The translations under genes were made by a program, and so were the position numbers. The notes below the pieces were generated by a model. It worked only from the letters and a program-made list of their open reading frames with translations, had not been told where the DNA came from and ran no database searches. Shown here one piece after another: positions 17,695 to 26,258 of a DNA stretch of 43,409 nucleotides (positions are counted from its first letter, which is position 1; every line of letters begins with the position of its first letter). Location of the stretch: contig CALBEF010000101.1 of the NCBI GenBank assembly GCA_937927775.1, forward strand, positions 1 to 43,409, given 5' to 3'. This stretch comes from an uncultured Anaerolineae bacterium. GTDB lineage: Bacteria > Chloroflexota > Anaerolineae > J036 > Brachytrichaceae.

Positions 17695-18716
17695 GACTTG
17701 AAGCGCGTTTGCGGTCGCGTCATCAGGGCCAGGAAGATCAGCGCGCCCAGCAGCGCCGTCAGGATGCCGAGCGGGATTTCGCCGGCCAGCAGGGCGCGCG
17801 CCATGTTGTCGCACAGCAGCGTGAACAGCCCGCCCAGCAGCATCGCCCCCGGCAGGCTATAACGCGCGTCGGTTTGAAACAGCCGGCGCGCAATGTGCGG
17901 CACGATCAATCCCACCCAGCCCACCATCCCGCTGATGGAGATCAGCACAGCAGTCGGCAGCACGGCTGCCACAATGAGCATGAGCCGTTCGCGGCTCGGC
18001 GACGCCCCCAGCGAAAAGGCCGTTTGTTCGTTGAGCGCCAGCAGGTTCAACCGCCATCGAAACAAGGCCATCACGACCAGCCCGATCAAAGCAGCCGGCA
18101 GCACGCTGAGCAGCTTGTCCCAGGTGATGCTGGCCAACCCGCCCAGCAGCCAGAAGGTGATCTCCGGCAATTGCGTGAGCGGATCGGCCAGATATTTCAG
18201 CAGCCCCACGCCGGCGGAGAACAGCGCCGACACAGCAATGCCCGACAGCACCAGGCGCAGCGTCCAGCCGCCGAAACGCAGCCGGCGCGCCAGCGCGTAG
18301 GACAGCCCCAGGCCGGCCAAAGCTGCGAGAACCGCGCTGCTCTGGATCAGCGCCGCCGCGTTGCCCAGCAACACAATCGCAAACGCCGCGCCAAAGGCTG
18401 CCCCCTGCGACACGCCCAGAAAGCCCGGCTCGACCAGCGGGTTGCCGAATAACAGTTGAAACACCATGCCGGCTGCGCCCAGCGTCATGCCCAGCAACAC
18501 CGCCGAGATCATGCGCGGCAGGCGCAGATTGAACACCAGCCGCCAGGCCAGATCGTCCTGAGCCAGTTGCGCCGGGTCAATCAGGCCCGGCGCGGGATAG
18601 CGGCCCAGCAACAGCGACAGCGCGAACACCAGCGCCAGCGCGCCGCCCAGCGCCATCAGGCCCTGCGTCCGGCGCGTGTTGCGCGCCAGCACCGATGGCA
18701 ACGCCGAAGTCGTCAA
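17691..18716 (-). CDS. FecCD-family ABC permease
   Basis: 341 residues with about ten membrane helices. Family motifs are clear: LRLPRMISAVLLGMTLGAAG near the first helices, NPLVEPGFLGVSQGAAFGA, and GMVGWVGLIVPHIARRL. It forms the channel of a type II importer for iron complexes, cobalamin or a related metal chelate. The start is TTG at 18716, overlapping the stop of the binding-protein gene as TTGA; this is supported because the next ATG lies deeper and would remove N-terminal residues that normally precede helix 1. Translation is probably coupled. Confidence 0.92.
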   Translation of the reverse strand: MTTSALPSVLARNTRRTQGLMALGGALALVFALSLLLGRYPAPGLIDPAQLAQDDLAWRLVFNLRLPRMISAVLLGMTLGAAGMVFQLLFGNPLVEPGFLGVSQGAAFGAAFAIVLLGNAAALIQSSAVLAALAGLGLSYALARRLRFGGWTLRLVLSGIAVSALFSAGVGLLKYLADPLTQLPEITFWLLGGLASITWDKLLSVLPAALIGLVVMALFRWRLNLLALNEQTAFSLGASPSRERLMLIVAAVLPTAVLISISGMVGWVGLIVPHIARRLFQTDARYSLPGAMLLGGLFTLLCDNMARALLAGEIPLGILTALLGALIFLALMTRPQTRFKS

Positions 18717-19828
18717 TCCACAGCCCCTTGCAGCAGCGGGAAGATGTTTTTCTCGACAAAATCGCCGTCCAGCCCGTACAGCGTCTGGTAGAACGCTTTC
18801 ATCTCGGCGCGCAGGTCGAGGCCGGGGAAGCGATCGGGGTGCAGTTTGCCGGCCAGCCAGGTCAGGCCCAGAATCCAGCGCGTGTCGGGCTGATCCCAGC
18901 TATACACATCCACGGGGAAGCTCCACAGCCGGCCTTCCTTCACCGCCCGCAGCGCCTGCCAGTTCGGGTCGTTCTTCAAGTCGGCTACAACCTCGTCGGG
19001 GCTTTTGAAGTACGAGATGATGAAGACATGATCGGCGTCCCAGGCGGCGATCTGCTCCAGCGTGACCTGCGTCCAGCCTTTGGCCGGGTTGGCGTCGGCC
19101 CAGACCGGCTCTGCGCCGGCGATGCGAATCATCTCGGTTTGAATCCAGTTCAGCGGCGGCACGTTAAAGGCCACTGCGCCGTCGCGCTCGTTGTAATACA
19201 GCAGCAGCGCGCGCGGTCGCGGGGCGCCGGCGGTTGCCTGGCGAACGGCCTCGGTTTTGGCCTGATAGAAATCAATCACCGTCTGCGCGCGCGCTTCGTC
19301 GTTGAAAATCCGGCCCAGGATGGCGATGTCGCGCGCGTACTGTTCCGGCGTCTCAAAGTCAACGTATATCACCGGGATGTTCAACGCCTCGATCGGCCTG
19401 CCCAGCGACTCGGCTGCGACACTCTTCAGGATCACCAGATCCGGTTGCAGCGCGGCTATCTGCTCGGCGCCGGCGTCGCGCTCCAGGGTGGCCTTGTCGG
19501 CGTAGGCGGGATCGATCAGCTTGATAAAGTTGCCGCTGCCCTGGGCAGTCTGACCCATGCCGATGACGCGCGCGCCGGCCTGCGGGAAGGTGTAGATCGC
19601 GTCCGCGATCATGAACAGGGCGCGCCCGGCCAGCACAATGCGCTGCGGCGGCGCGGGCAGCGCAACCTCGCGGCCCAGCGCATCCACCAGGGTAATCGCC
19701 GGCGAGGTTGGCGCAGGCGCGGCTTGACTGCCGGGATCAGTGGGCAGCGGGCGCGGAGCGGCGCAGGCGGTTATCGCCAGCGCCAGCGGCAACAGCATCG
19801 TCACAACCATCTTTTGCATGATCTTCAT
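18713..19828 (-). CDS. Metal/cofactor-binding lipoprotein (FecB/BtuF-like, class III)
   Basis: 371 residues. Lipoprotein signal ending AITACAAP, then the helix-linked two-lobe fold: ITLVDALGREVALPAPPQRIVLAG, ALQPDLVILKS, NIPVIYVDFETPEQYARDIAILG. The C-terminal part LWSFPVDVYSWDQPDTRWILGLTWLAGKLHPDRF resembles binding proteins of the branch that also includes molybdate/tungstate and metallophore carriers. The ligand cannot be named. It is the first transporter gene after the PadR regulator, 75 nt downstream, and is coupled to the permease by a 4-nt overlap. Confidence 0.85.
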   Translation of the reverse strand: MKIMQKMVVTMLLPLALAITACAAPRPLPTDPGSQAAPAPTSPAITLVDALGREVALPAPPQRIVLAGRALFMIADAIYTFPQAGARVIGMGQTAQGSGNFIKLIDPAYADKATLERDAGAEQIAALQPDLVILKSVAAESLGRPIEALNIPVIYVDFETPEQYARDIAILGRIFNDEARAQTVIDFYQAKTEAVRQATAGAPRPRALLLYYNERDGAVAFNVPPLNWIQTEMIRIAGAEPVWADANPAKGWTQVTLEQIAAWDADHVFIISYFKSPDEVVADLKNDPNWQALRAVKEGRLWSFPVDVYSWDQPDTRWILGLTWLAGKLHPDRFPGLDLRAEMKAFYQTLYGLDGDFVEKNIFPLLQGAVD

Positions 19829-19903
19829 TTTTCAAACCCTCTTTCAAACCTTCCTGACCCAATCAATTCGCTTGAGGCAATAACCACCTGGAGACTTTTA
19901 CGA

Positions 19904-20473
19904 TCACCCGGCCATGCGCGCTTGCGCGTCTTCCTCACAGCGCGCGGCGCAATCGGCCAGCCAGTCCAGGGCGGCCTGAACCTGGCGCAACCGAAAGTCA
20001 TAGACGAGTTCATAGTGCGCGCCCCGCGCGGACAGCGCCTGACGCGCAGCCAACAGGCGGCGCAGAATCTGTTCGCAGGCTGTCTGTTGGCCGGCGATCA
20101 AGTCGCGCGTGGTCTGCGGGCCGCGACGCAGCGCAAAGAACAGCCTGGCCGGAAAATCCACGCGCATCTGTTGCATGTTGTCGCTGGGCGCGCGCAGCCA
20201 GGCTTCGAACTGCCGCCGGCCTTGCGCGGTGGGATGAAAGACATGGCGCAGCGGGCGATTGCCGGCCCGTTCCTCGCGGCTCTGAATCAGGCCGGCCTCG
20301 ACCATTTCTTCCAGCAGCCGATACAGCCGGTTCATCTCGATGCGCCAAATGCCGCGCAGATCGGCGCAGATGCGCTGGTAGAGCGCGTAGCCATGCTGCG
20401 GCGTCTGATCGAGCAGGCCCAGCACGATCCACGCGCCAGAGGGCGATCGCTTGACCGGTGGTTTTGCCTTCAT
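19904..20473 (-). CDS. PadR-family transcriptional regulator
   Basis: 189 residues. Winged helix at the N-terminus (WIVLGLLDQTPQHGYALYQRI, IEMNRLYRLLEEMVEAGLIQ, HPTAQGRRQFEAWL) followed by a helical dimerisation part of Vir_act_alpha_C type (about residues 95-185). PadR proteins usually repress their own and adjacent genes until an effector binds. A perfect 17-bp palindrome overlapping its -10 box and ending at its start codon strongly suggests autoregulation. The downstream genes are the coupled importer and NTPase, the likely targets. The effector is unknown. Confidence 0.88.
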   Translation of the reverse strand: MKAKPPVKRSPSGAWIVLGLLDQTPQHGYALYQRICADLRGIWRIEMNRLYRLLEEMVEAGLIQSREERAGNRPLRHVFHPTAQGRRQFEAWLRAPSDNMQQMRVDFPARLFFALRRGPQTTRDLIAGQQTACEQILRRLLAARQALSARGAHYELVYDFRLRQVQAALDWLADCAARCEEDAQARMAG

Positions 20474-20492
20474 TACTCACCAGGTGAGTATA
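20474..20492 (-). promoter_or_regulatory. PadR promoter and operator, near-leaderless
   Basis: Palindrome TACTCACC-A-GGTGAGTA at 20474-20490 touches the PadR ATG. The -10 box TATACT (20487-20492, minus) overlaps its distal arm, so bound protein would block RNA polymerase. The predicted 5' leader is only a few bases. No strong -35 is seen. Confidence 0.7.
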
Positions 20493-20542
20493 TCAGGCTT
20501 TGCATCCCTGCCGCAGGTTCCAAATCTGCGGCAGGGCCGGGC

Positions 20543-23500
20543 TCAGGACACGCAGCCCGGCCCCAGCAATTCTGCCAGCCGCGCGCGCAGTTCCGGGCAA
20601 TCGCGTGTGTGGTCGTTGGGGAAGTCCAGCACCACATCCCTGCCGGCCTGGCGCAGATGGATGGCAAACGTGTGCGGCCCCTGGTATGCCAGCAGGGTTT
20701 GATGCACGGCTTCCAGCCGCTCGATGTCCTGGCGAAAGTCGCCGCTGCGGCGGATGGTGATGATGAGATGCTCTCTGGGGGTGAAGGGGACTGCTCCGCC
20801 GGTCGGTGTGTTGCCGCCATTCGGGGCCGGCTTTGATGCCGGCTCGCTGTGCCTGCCGTTTGGTTTGGGCATGACGACCGGATTCGACGCCGTCAGATTA
20901 GGCGCGCGCGCGGCGTAATCCTCGCCGGCTGCCTGTGGCCGTGATGGGGTCACGCTTGCGCCCGGCTTGCTGTCGGGCGGCGGGGGCGCTTCGTAAGGGA
21001 TGTCGTCCCATTCCGGCGGGGGTGGGAAATAGTCGTTCGAGATATCGTAAGGCGCAGCAGGTTCGCCGACAGAGACACTGCCGGCGGGGTGTTCGTAAGC
21101 TGGATAGGGCGTCTGTGATGCCGGCGACTCGTTAGCGGCAGTGGCGTGCGTTACCTCGTCGCTCACTTTGTCCACCAGCAGCTTCGGGGCGTTGCCCTCG
21201 CGCACCTCGGCCTTGCCCCGGATCACCAGCACCTTGTCCGGCACGATCTTGTCGCGCTGCTCGGCCCAGGTGCGCGGGAAGATGGTCAATTCGATGCGGC
21301 CAAACAAGTCTTCCATCTCGGCGAAGGCCATGCTCTTGCCGGCTTTGGTGACATGCGGGCGCACGCTGGTGATGACGCCGGCCACCACCACCGTCTGGCC
21401 GTGATCGGCCTCGCTCAGCTCCACGCTGGTGCGGGTGATGAAGTCGCGCAGCGCCGCCATCGACGCCGCCAGCGGATGCTCCGAGACGTATGTGCCGCAC
21501 AATTCCTTCTCCCACGCCAGCAGTTCCTTGCGCGGGATTTCGCGGGCATCCTTCGGCAGCGCAATCATTTCCTCATCGGCCAGCGCGTCGCCGCCGAACA
21601 GCATGAACTGTCCGCGCTCGGCAGCCTTGCGCGTGTGCGCCGCCGCCGCGATCACCTGATCCATGCCGGCCAGCAGTTGATGGCGCGGCCCGAACTCGTC
21701 GAACGCGCCGACCTTGATGAGCGCCTCGATCACGCGCTTGTTGATGGCGGTCGAATCAACGCGCCTGCAGAAGTCGGTGAGCGACTTAAACGGGCCGCCG
21801 CGTTCGCGCGCGGCGACGATGGCCTGCACCGGCCCTTCGCCCACGTTCTTGATCGCGTTCAGGCCGAAGCGGATTTTCCCGCCTCGCTGCGCAGCGCCAG
21901 GCGGAGACTCGATGCTGAACTCGCCGAAGCTGCGGTTGACGCTGGGCGGCAGCACTTCGATGCCATGCGCTTTGGCATCGCTGATGAGCAGGCCGATTTT
22001 CTCGGTGTTGCCGGCCTCGCACGTCATCAGCGCCGTCATGTACTCCAGCCGGTATCTGGATTTGAGCCAGGCTGTCTGGCAGGTGATCTGCGCGTAGTCG
22101 GCGGCGTGCGCCCTGGGGAAGCCGTAGCGGGCGAAGAACTCGATGTCGCCAAAGATGGCGTCGGCCAGCTCCGCGCTGTAGCCTTTAGCCACGGCCCCTT
22201 CGCGGAACTTCGTCTTGTGCTTCATCAGCGCTTCGGCGTTTTTCTTGGCGACGGCCTTGCGGATGGTGTCTGCTTCGCCGACCGAGTAGCCGGCGATGTC
22301 GCGCGCCACGCGCATGATCTGTTCCTGATAGACGATGATGGCGTAGGTTTCCTGGAGCGCGGGGGCAAGGTCGGGATGCCGAAAGGTCACCGGCTCTTCG
22401 CCATGCATGCGCCTGATATACGTGGGAATCTGCTCCAGCGGGCCGGGGCGGTACAGCGCCAGCGCGGCGACGATGTTCTCGAAGCGGTTGGGCTTCATCT
22501 GCATCATCAGGTTGCGCATACCCTGCCCTTCCACCTGAAAGACGCCGACCACATCGCCTCTTGACAGGGTCTCGTAGATCACCGGCTCGTGAATGGGGAT
22601 GTTGGCCAGGTTGTACTCTTTGCCGTGCCGCTTCCGGATCAACTCGCACGCCTTGCGCATGATGGTGAGCATCGACAGTCCCAGATAGTCCATCTTGAGC
22701 AGGCCGATGGATTCGAGATGTCCCATCTCGAACTGGGTGACAGACTTGAGCTGCTCGGTCAGCGGCGTGCCGGTCAGCCGGTGCAGCGGCACGTACTCGA
22801 TGAGCGGCTTGTCGGCGATGACAACGCCGGCGGCGTGTGTGCCGGCGTTGCGCACCGTGCCTTCCACCGTAATCGCTTTGTCGTACAGCTCTTTCAGATG
22901 CGGCTCGTTCTCATACAGTTCCCTGAGTTCCGGCACCTGCTCCAGCGCCTCGGTCAACGAGACCGGCTTGCCGGGGATGGCCGGCACCAGCGAGCTCAGG
23001 CGGGTCGCTTCGCCGGGCGGGATGTCCAGCACGCGCGCCACGTCTTTGATCGCCGCGCGGGCCTGCATTGTGCCGAAGGTGATGATCTGCGCGACCTGAT
23101 CCTTGCCGTATTTCTCGATGGTGTAATCCACCAGCATGTGGCGCTGGTCGTCGGGAAAGTCCATGTCGATGTCGGGCATCGACACGCGGCCGGGGTTCAG
23201 GAAGCGCTCGAACAGCAGGTCGTTGCTCACCGGCTCGATCTGAGTCAGGCCGAGCACGTACGACACCATCGAGCCGGCGGCGCTGCCGCGCACGTTCCAC
23301 CAGATGCCGGCTTCGCGGCAGAAGCGGATCAGGTCCCACACGATCAGGAAGTAGGTGGCGAACCCCATCTCGATGATGACGCTCAACTCATAGTTCAGGC
23401 GCGTCCGCAGCGCCGATGGCGTCATGTTCGGGTTGTCGGCGGTCGAGAGCGCCAGCGACGAGCGCCGGCTCATGTCAATCGGCGTCTCGTTCGCTGGCGC

Positions 23501-24463
23501 GCTGCCATCGTCCTTCGCCGGGATGCCGTACCGCTCTTCAAACCCGCGCTCACACAGGTGGCGCAGATAGTCGGGATCGGAGGCGAATTTGGGCGGAATA
23601 GGAAACTTTGGCAGATGGAACTGTCTGGTCTTCAGCGTCACATCGCAGCGTTCGGCGATTTCCACCGTGGTGGCCAGCGACTCGGGCGCCATCTCTTCGA
23701 ACAAGGCCCGCATTTCCTCGGCGCTCTTGAGGTAATACGAGTCATTGTTCATCCGCATGCGTTTGGCGTCTTTGTAGAGCGTGTTGGTCTGCACGCACAA
23801 CATCAGATCCTGCGCCGGCGCATCCTCTTTCCTGACGTAGTGCACGTCGTTGGTGCAGATGAGGGGCACGCTCATCTCCTGCGCCCACTCGACCAGCACA
23901 GCGTTGACCTGCTCAAGCTCCGTCAGGTCGTGCTTTTGCAGTTCGAAGTAGAAGCGATCCTTGAACAGATCGCGGTACCACAGCGCAGCTTTGCGCGCCT
24001 CGTCGATCTGACCCTGCTGGATCAGGCGCGGGATTTCGCTGGAGGGGCAGCCGGAGGTGCAGATGATTCCCTCGGCGTTGTCGGCCAGGGCTGTGTGATC
24101 GAGCCGTGGCTTGTAGTAGAAGCCTTCGAGTTGCGACAGGCTGGCCAGCCGCATCAGGTTGCGATAGCCGGCGTTGTTCATCGCCAGCAGCAGCAGGTGA
24201 TAGGGGCTGCGGTCGTGCGCGTTGTCGCGATCCTGCATCCGCCGGCCGCGCCGGGCCAGGTACGCCTCCATGCCGATGATCGGCTTGATGCCGTTGTCGT
24301 GGCAGGCGTCGTAGAACTCGATCGCGCCGTACATCACGCCGTGGTCGGTGAGCGCCAGCGCCGGCATGCCCAGCTCTTTGGCGCGCCGGGCCAGCTGCCT
24401 GACGCGCCCCAGGCCGTCGAGCATCGAGTATTCCGAGTGAACGTGCAGATGGACGAATGACAT
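20543..24463 (-). CDS. dnaE: DNA polymerase III subunit alpha
   Basis: 1306 residues; the replicative polymerase catalytic subunit. The N-terminal PHP domain (FVHLHVHSEYSMLDG) keeps its metal-binding His pattern. The polymerase active site is at GRVSMPDIDMDFPDD, with QIITFGTMQARAAIKDVARV and the fingers region downstream. The tandem helix-hairpin-helix region and OB domain (VVVAGVITSVRPHVTKAGKSMAF) follow. It is longer than the roughly 1160 residues of E. coli DnaE: a polar insert near residues 330-350 and a Pro-rich linker (about 1110-1220) precede a small C-terminal domain (about 1225-1306), likely for clamp-loader contact. No Shine-Dalgarno is visible; a heptamer array abuts the start. Confidence 0.97.
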   Translation of the reverse strand: MSFVHLHVHSEYSMLDGLGRVRQLARRAKELGMPALALTDHGVMYGAIEFYDACHDNGIKPIIGMEAYLARRGRRMQDRDNAHDRSPYHLLLLAMNNAGYRNLMRLASLSQLEGFYYKPRLDHTALADNAEGIICTSGCPSSEIPRLIQQGQIDEARKAALWYRDLFKDRFYFELQKHDLTELEQVNAVLVEWAQEMSVPLICTNDVHYVRKEDAPAQDLMLCVQTNTLYKDAKRMRMNNDSYYLKSAEEMRALFEEMAPESLATTVEIAERCDVTLKTRQFHLPKFPIPPKFASDPDYLRHLCERGFEERYGIPAKDDGSAPANETPIDMSRRSSLALSTADNPNMTPSALRTRLNYELSVIIEMGFATYFLIVWDLIRFCREAGIWWNVRGSAAGSMVSYVLGLTQIEPVSNDLLFERFLNPGRVSMPDIDMDFPDDQRHMLVDYTIEKYGKDQVAQIITFGTMQARAAIKDVARVLDIPPGEATRLSSLVPAIPGKPVSLTEALEQVPELRELYENEPHLKELYDKAITVEGTVRNAGTHAAGVVIADKPLIEYVPLHRLTGTPLTEQLKSVTQFEMGHLESIGLLKMDYLGLSMLTIMRKACELIRKRHGKEYNLANIPIHEPVIYETLSRGDVVGVFQVEGQGMRNLMMQMKPNRFENIVAALALYRPGPLEQIPTYIRRMHGEEPVTFRHPDLAPALQETYAIIVYQEQIMRVARDIAGYSVGEADTIRKAVAKKNAEALMKHKTKFREGAVAKGYSAELADAIFGDIEFFARYGFPRAHAADYAQITCQTAWLKSRYRLEYMTALMTCEAGNTEKIGLLISDAKAHGIEVLPPSVNRSFGEFSIESPPGAAQRGGKIRFGLNAIKNVGEGPVQAIVAARERGGPFKSLTDFCRRVDSTAINKRVIEALIKVGAFDEFGPRHQLLAGMDQVIAAAAHTRKAAERGQFMLFGGDALADEEMIALPKDAREIPRKELLAWEKELCGTYVSEHPLAASMAALRDFITRTSVELSEADHGQTVVVAGVITSVRPHVTKAGKSMAFAEMEDLFGRIELTIFPRTWAEQRDKIVPDKVLVIRGKAEVREGNAPKLLVDKVSDEVTHATAANESPASQTPYPAYEHPAGSVSVGEPAAPYDISNDYFPPPPEWDDIPYEAPPPPDSKPGASVTPSRPQAAGEDYAARAPNLTASNPVVMPKPNGRHSEPASKPAPNGGNTPTGGAVPFTPREHLIITIRRSGDFRQDIERLEAVHQTLLAYQGPHTFAIHLRQAGRDVVLDFPNDHTRDCPELRARLAELLGPGCVS

Positions 24464-24465
24464 GG

Positions 24466-24495
24466 AGTAGTCAGTAGTCAGTAGTCAGTAGTCAG
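24466..24495. repeat. 7-bp tandem array upstream of dnaE
   Basis: Four exact AGTAGTC units plus two bases; on the minus strand the unit is CTGACTA. It starts 3 nt before the dnaE start codon. The rest of the divergent gap (24496-24683) holds looser short repeats (around 24515-24560) and no other clear signal except the promoter before the PspA-like gene. Confidence 0.9.
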
Positions 24496-24683
24496 ACGAC
24501 GGATGTCAGAGCGCAGAACTCAGATACGCGCTACGCAATACGAGATACGCGCCACAGACGGCAATAGCCAGGCGTCGGGCCGGCTGCTGACGACTGGCTA
24601 CTTGTGCTTCGCGCCAAAGATAGCACAGTTTGGCCGGCGCCGGGCAAATTTTAAGGCCCCGCAATTCTGGCGACAACAAACAG

Positions 24684-24689
24684 TACAAT
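24684..24689 (+). promoter_or_regulatory. -10 box of the PspA-like gene, leaderless
   Basis: TACAAT ending 6 nt before the GTG at 24696, so transcription would begin at or next to the start codon. No Shine-Dalgarno is present and no clear -35 was found. Confidence 0.5.
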
Positions 24690-24695
24690 ATCTGC

Positions 24696-25310
24696 GTGAA
24701 TCTGTTCGAGCGCATTTCCCTCACCCTCCGCGCAGTTGCCGGCCAGACTGCGCGCGCGATGACGCGCGCCGTCCCGTCGGCTGCCCCGGAGAGCCGCGCC
24801 GCGCATCTGCTGGAGCAGGCCGAGAAACGGTTGAAGCGCCTCAATGCACTGCTGGTCGAGGCGGTTGCCCGCGAACAGCGCGCCGATCGGGACTGGCAGG
24901 ACGCTGCGGCTCGCGTAAGCGCGCTCGACGCCGAAGTGGATGCGGCTGTGTCCGGCCAGCAGGATGAAACCGCGCGCAGCCGGCTCGAACAACTCCGGCG
25001 CGCGCAGGCCAGAGCGATTGCGGCAGAGCGCGCCTACCGTGACTCTGCGGCAGCAACTGAAAAGCTGCGCATCGAAATCCAGGACACCCAGGCTCAACTG
25101 GACGCGGCGCGCAAGCAATACCAGCAACGGGCGGCTGGCGCCGCGTCTGAGTCCGCTCCCGCAATGCAGGCCGCGCAGCGCGAGGAGAGCCGGCTGCCCC
25201 ACCCGCCAATGCAGGATGCGCTGCCCGCAGATAACGCGGACGCCAAAGAAACCCTCGATCAAACCCGCATCGCCGATCTGTTGACCAAACGCGCCAATAA
25301 GAGCAGTTGA
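24696..25310 (+). CDS. PspA/IM30-like coiled-coil protein
   Basis: 204 residues. The N-terminus VNLFERISLTLRAVAGQ resembles the amphipathic helix of PspA (GLFDRISRI...), which binds stressed membranes, and most of the rest (about 35-150) is a long coiled coil rich in Ala, Arg, Glu and Gln. The tail after residue 160 is Pro-rich and probably disordered. The GTG start is chosen because it begins the PspA-like helix and follows a TACAAT box; the frame is open 22 codons further. PspA/IM30 proteins protect membrane integrity. Similarity is by pattern, so a generic coiled-coil protein cannot be excluded. The NYN gene follows after a heptamer array. Confidence 0.55.
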   Translation: MNLFERISLTLRAVAGQTARAMTRAVPSAAPESRAAHLLEQAEKRLKRLNALLVEAVAREQRADRDWQDAAARVSALDAEVDAAVSGQQDETARSRLEQLRRAQARAIAAERAYRDSAAATEKLRIEIQDTQAQLDAARKQYQQRAAGAASESAPAMQAAQREESRLPHPPMQDALPADNADAKETLDQTRIADLLTKRANKSS

Positions 25311-25325
25311 TTGCGTGTTCCGTAT

Positions 25326-25374
25326 TCTGTGCTCTGTGCTCTGACCTCTGACCTCTGACTTCTGACTTCTGACT
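25326..25374. repeat. 7-bp tandem array upstream of the NYN gene
   Basis: Seven tandem heptamers: TCTGTGC twice, TCTGACC twice, TCTGACT three times. The array ends 6 nt before the ATG at 25381, leaving no room for a Shine-Dalgarno. Confidence 0.95.
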
Positions 25375-25380
25375 CCGGCC

Positions 25381-26232
25381 ATGGCCAACACAAGACAAGC
25401 ATTGCGAGTGGGCGTGTACGTGGATGTCGCCAACCTGGCGCGCAACGGCGGGTATGGCATGCGCTACGACGTGCTGCGCGATTTCGCCTGTCGCGGCGGC
25501 GCCGAGCCGATCCGGCTGAACGCCTACGTCAGTTACGACGCCGAGCGCGCCTCGAATGACGAAGACTACAAGGACGGCCAGCAGGGCTTCTATTCGCTGT
25601 TGCGCGATTTTGGCTATAAGGTAATTGAAAAGGCGGTGCGCTGGTATACGGACGAGCAGGGCAATCGCTTTGGCAAGGCCAATGCCGACCTCGATCTGGC
25701 TGTCGATGCGCTGCTCCAATCGGAAAGTATCGACCGGGTGTTGCTGGCGACCGGCGACGGCGACTTTGTGCAGGTGGTGCGCGCATTGCAGAACCGGGGC
25801 TGCCGGGTGGAAGTGGTGGCCTTCGAGAACGTGTCGAGCGACCTGCGCCGCGAGGCGGACTTGTTCGTGTCCGGCTATCTGGTGCCCAACCTGCTGCCAT
25901 TGTCCACCGGCCGGGGCGGGCCGGCCTGGGGCGAGGTGGGTTCGCGCGTGCGCGGCGTGTGCTACAGCCACGTCGACAAGGGCTATGGCTTCATTCGCTT
26001 CATGAAAACCATCGGGCCGGAGCTGTGGCGCCTCGACCCGCGCCACCCTGATTCACCCTATGGCAGCGCCTTCTTCCATGACTCATGGCTGCCGCCGGCG
26101 GTGAACCCGCTCGAATTACCCAGTCGCAACCTGATCTTCGAATTCGACCTGGCCAGAGGCGAGGCGCGGGCCGATGGGCGCGATGGCAGCCTGCAGGCAG
26201 TCAACCTCGAGCTGGTCAGCCCATCGCGCTGA
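25381..26232 (+). CDS. NYN (PIN-like) ribonuclease fused to a cold-shock domain
   Basis: 283 residues. Residues 9-170 form a NYN/LabA-type PIN-like nuclease domain: Asp15 in GVYVDVANLA, Asp103/Asp105/Asp109 in NADLDLAVDAL, and Asp126/Asp128 in LATGDGDFVQVV, giving a full acidic metal site. Residues 187-281 resemble an OB-fold cold-shock domain: RGVCYSHVDKGYGFIRF carries an RNP1-like motif and SAFFHDSWL an RNP2-like one, with an extra loop of about 20 residues between them. This suggests an RNA-binding module that guides the nuclease. It lies between the PspA-like and YbaK-like genes on one strand. Confidence 0.82.
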   Translation: MANTRQALRVGVYVDVANLARNGGYGMRYDVLRDFACRGGAEPIRLNAYVSYDAERASNDEDYKDGQQGFYSLLRDFGYKVIEKAVRWYTDEQGNRFGKANADLDLAVDALLQSESIDRVLLATGDGDFVQVVRALQNRGCRVEVVAFENVSSDLRREADLFVSGYLVPNLLPLSTGRGGPAWGEVGSRVRGVCYSHVDKGYGFIRFMKTIGPELWRLDPRHPDSPYGSAFFHDSWLPPAVNPLELPSRNLIFEFDLARGEARADGRDGSLQAVNLELVSPSR

Positions 26233-26258
26233 GAGTCGCCCACTGCAGGCTGATAGCG

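Noticed and set aside
18695-20836. 713-residue open frame on the plus strand
   Set aside because: It runs across the reverse of three unrelated genes (binding protein, PadR, end of dnaE), so it is a GC-rich shadow frame.
22589-24460. 623-residue open frame on the plus strand
   Set aside because: Fully antisense to dnaE, no recognisable domain, His/Gln-rich shadow composition.
24466-25374. Possible CRISPR array
   Set aside because: The units are 7 bp and directly adjacent with no spacers; these are simple tandem repeats.
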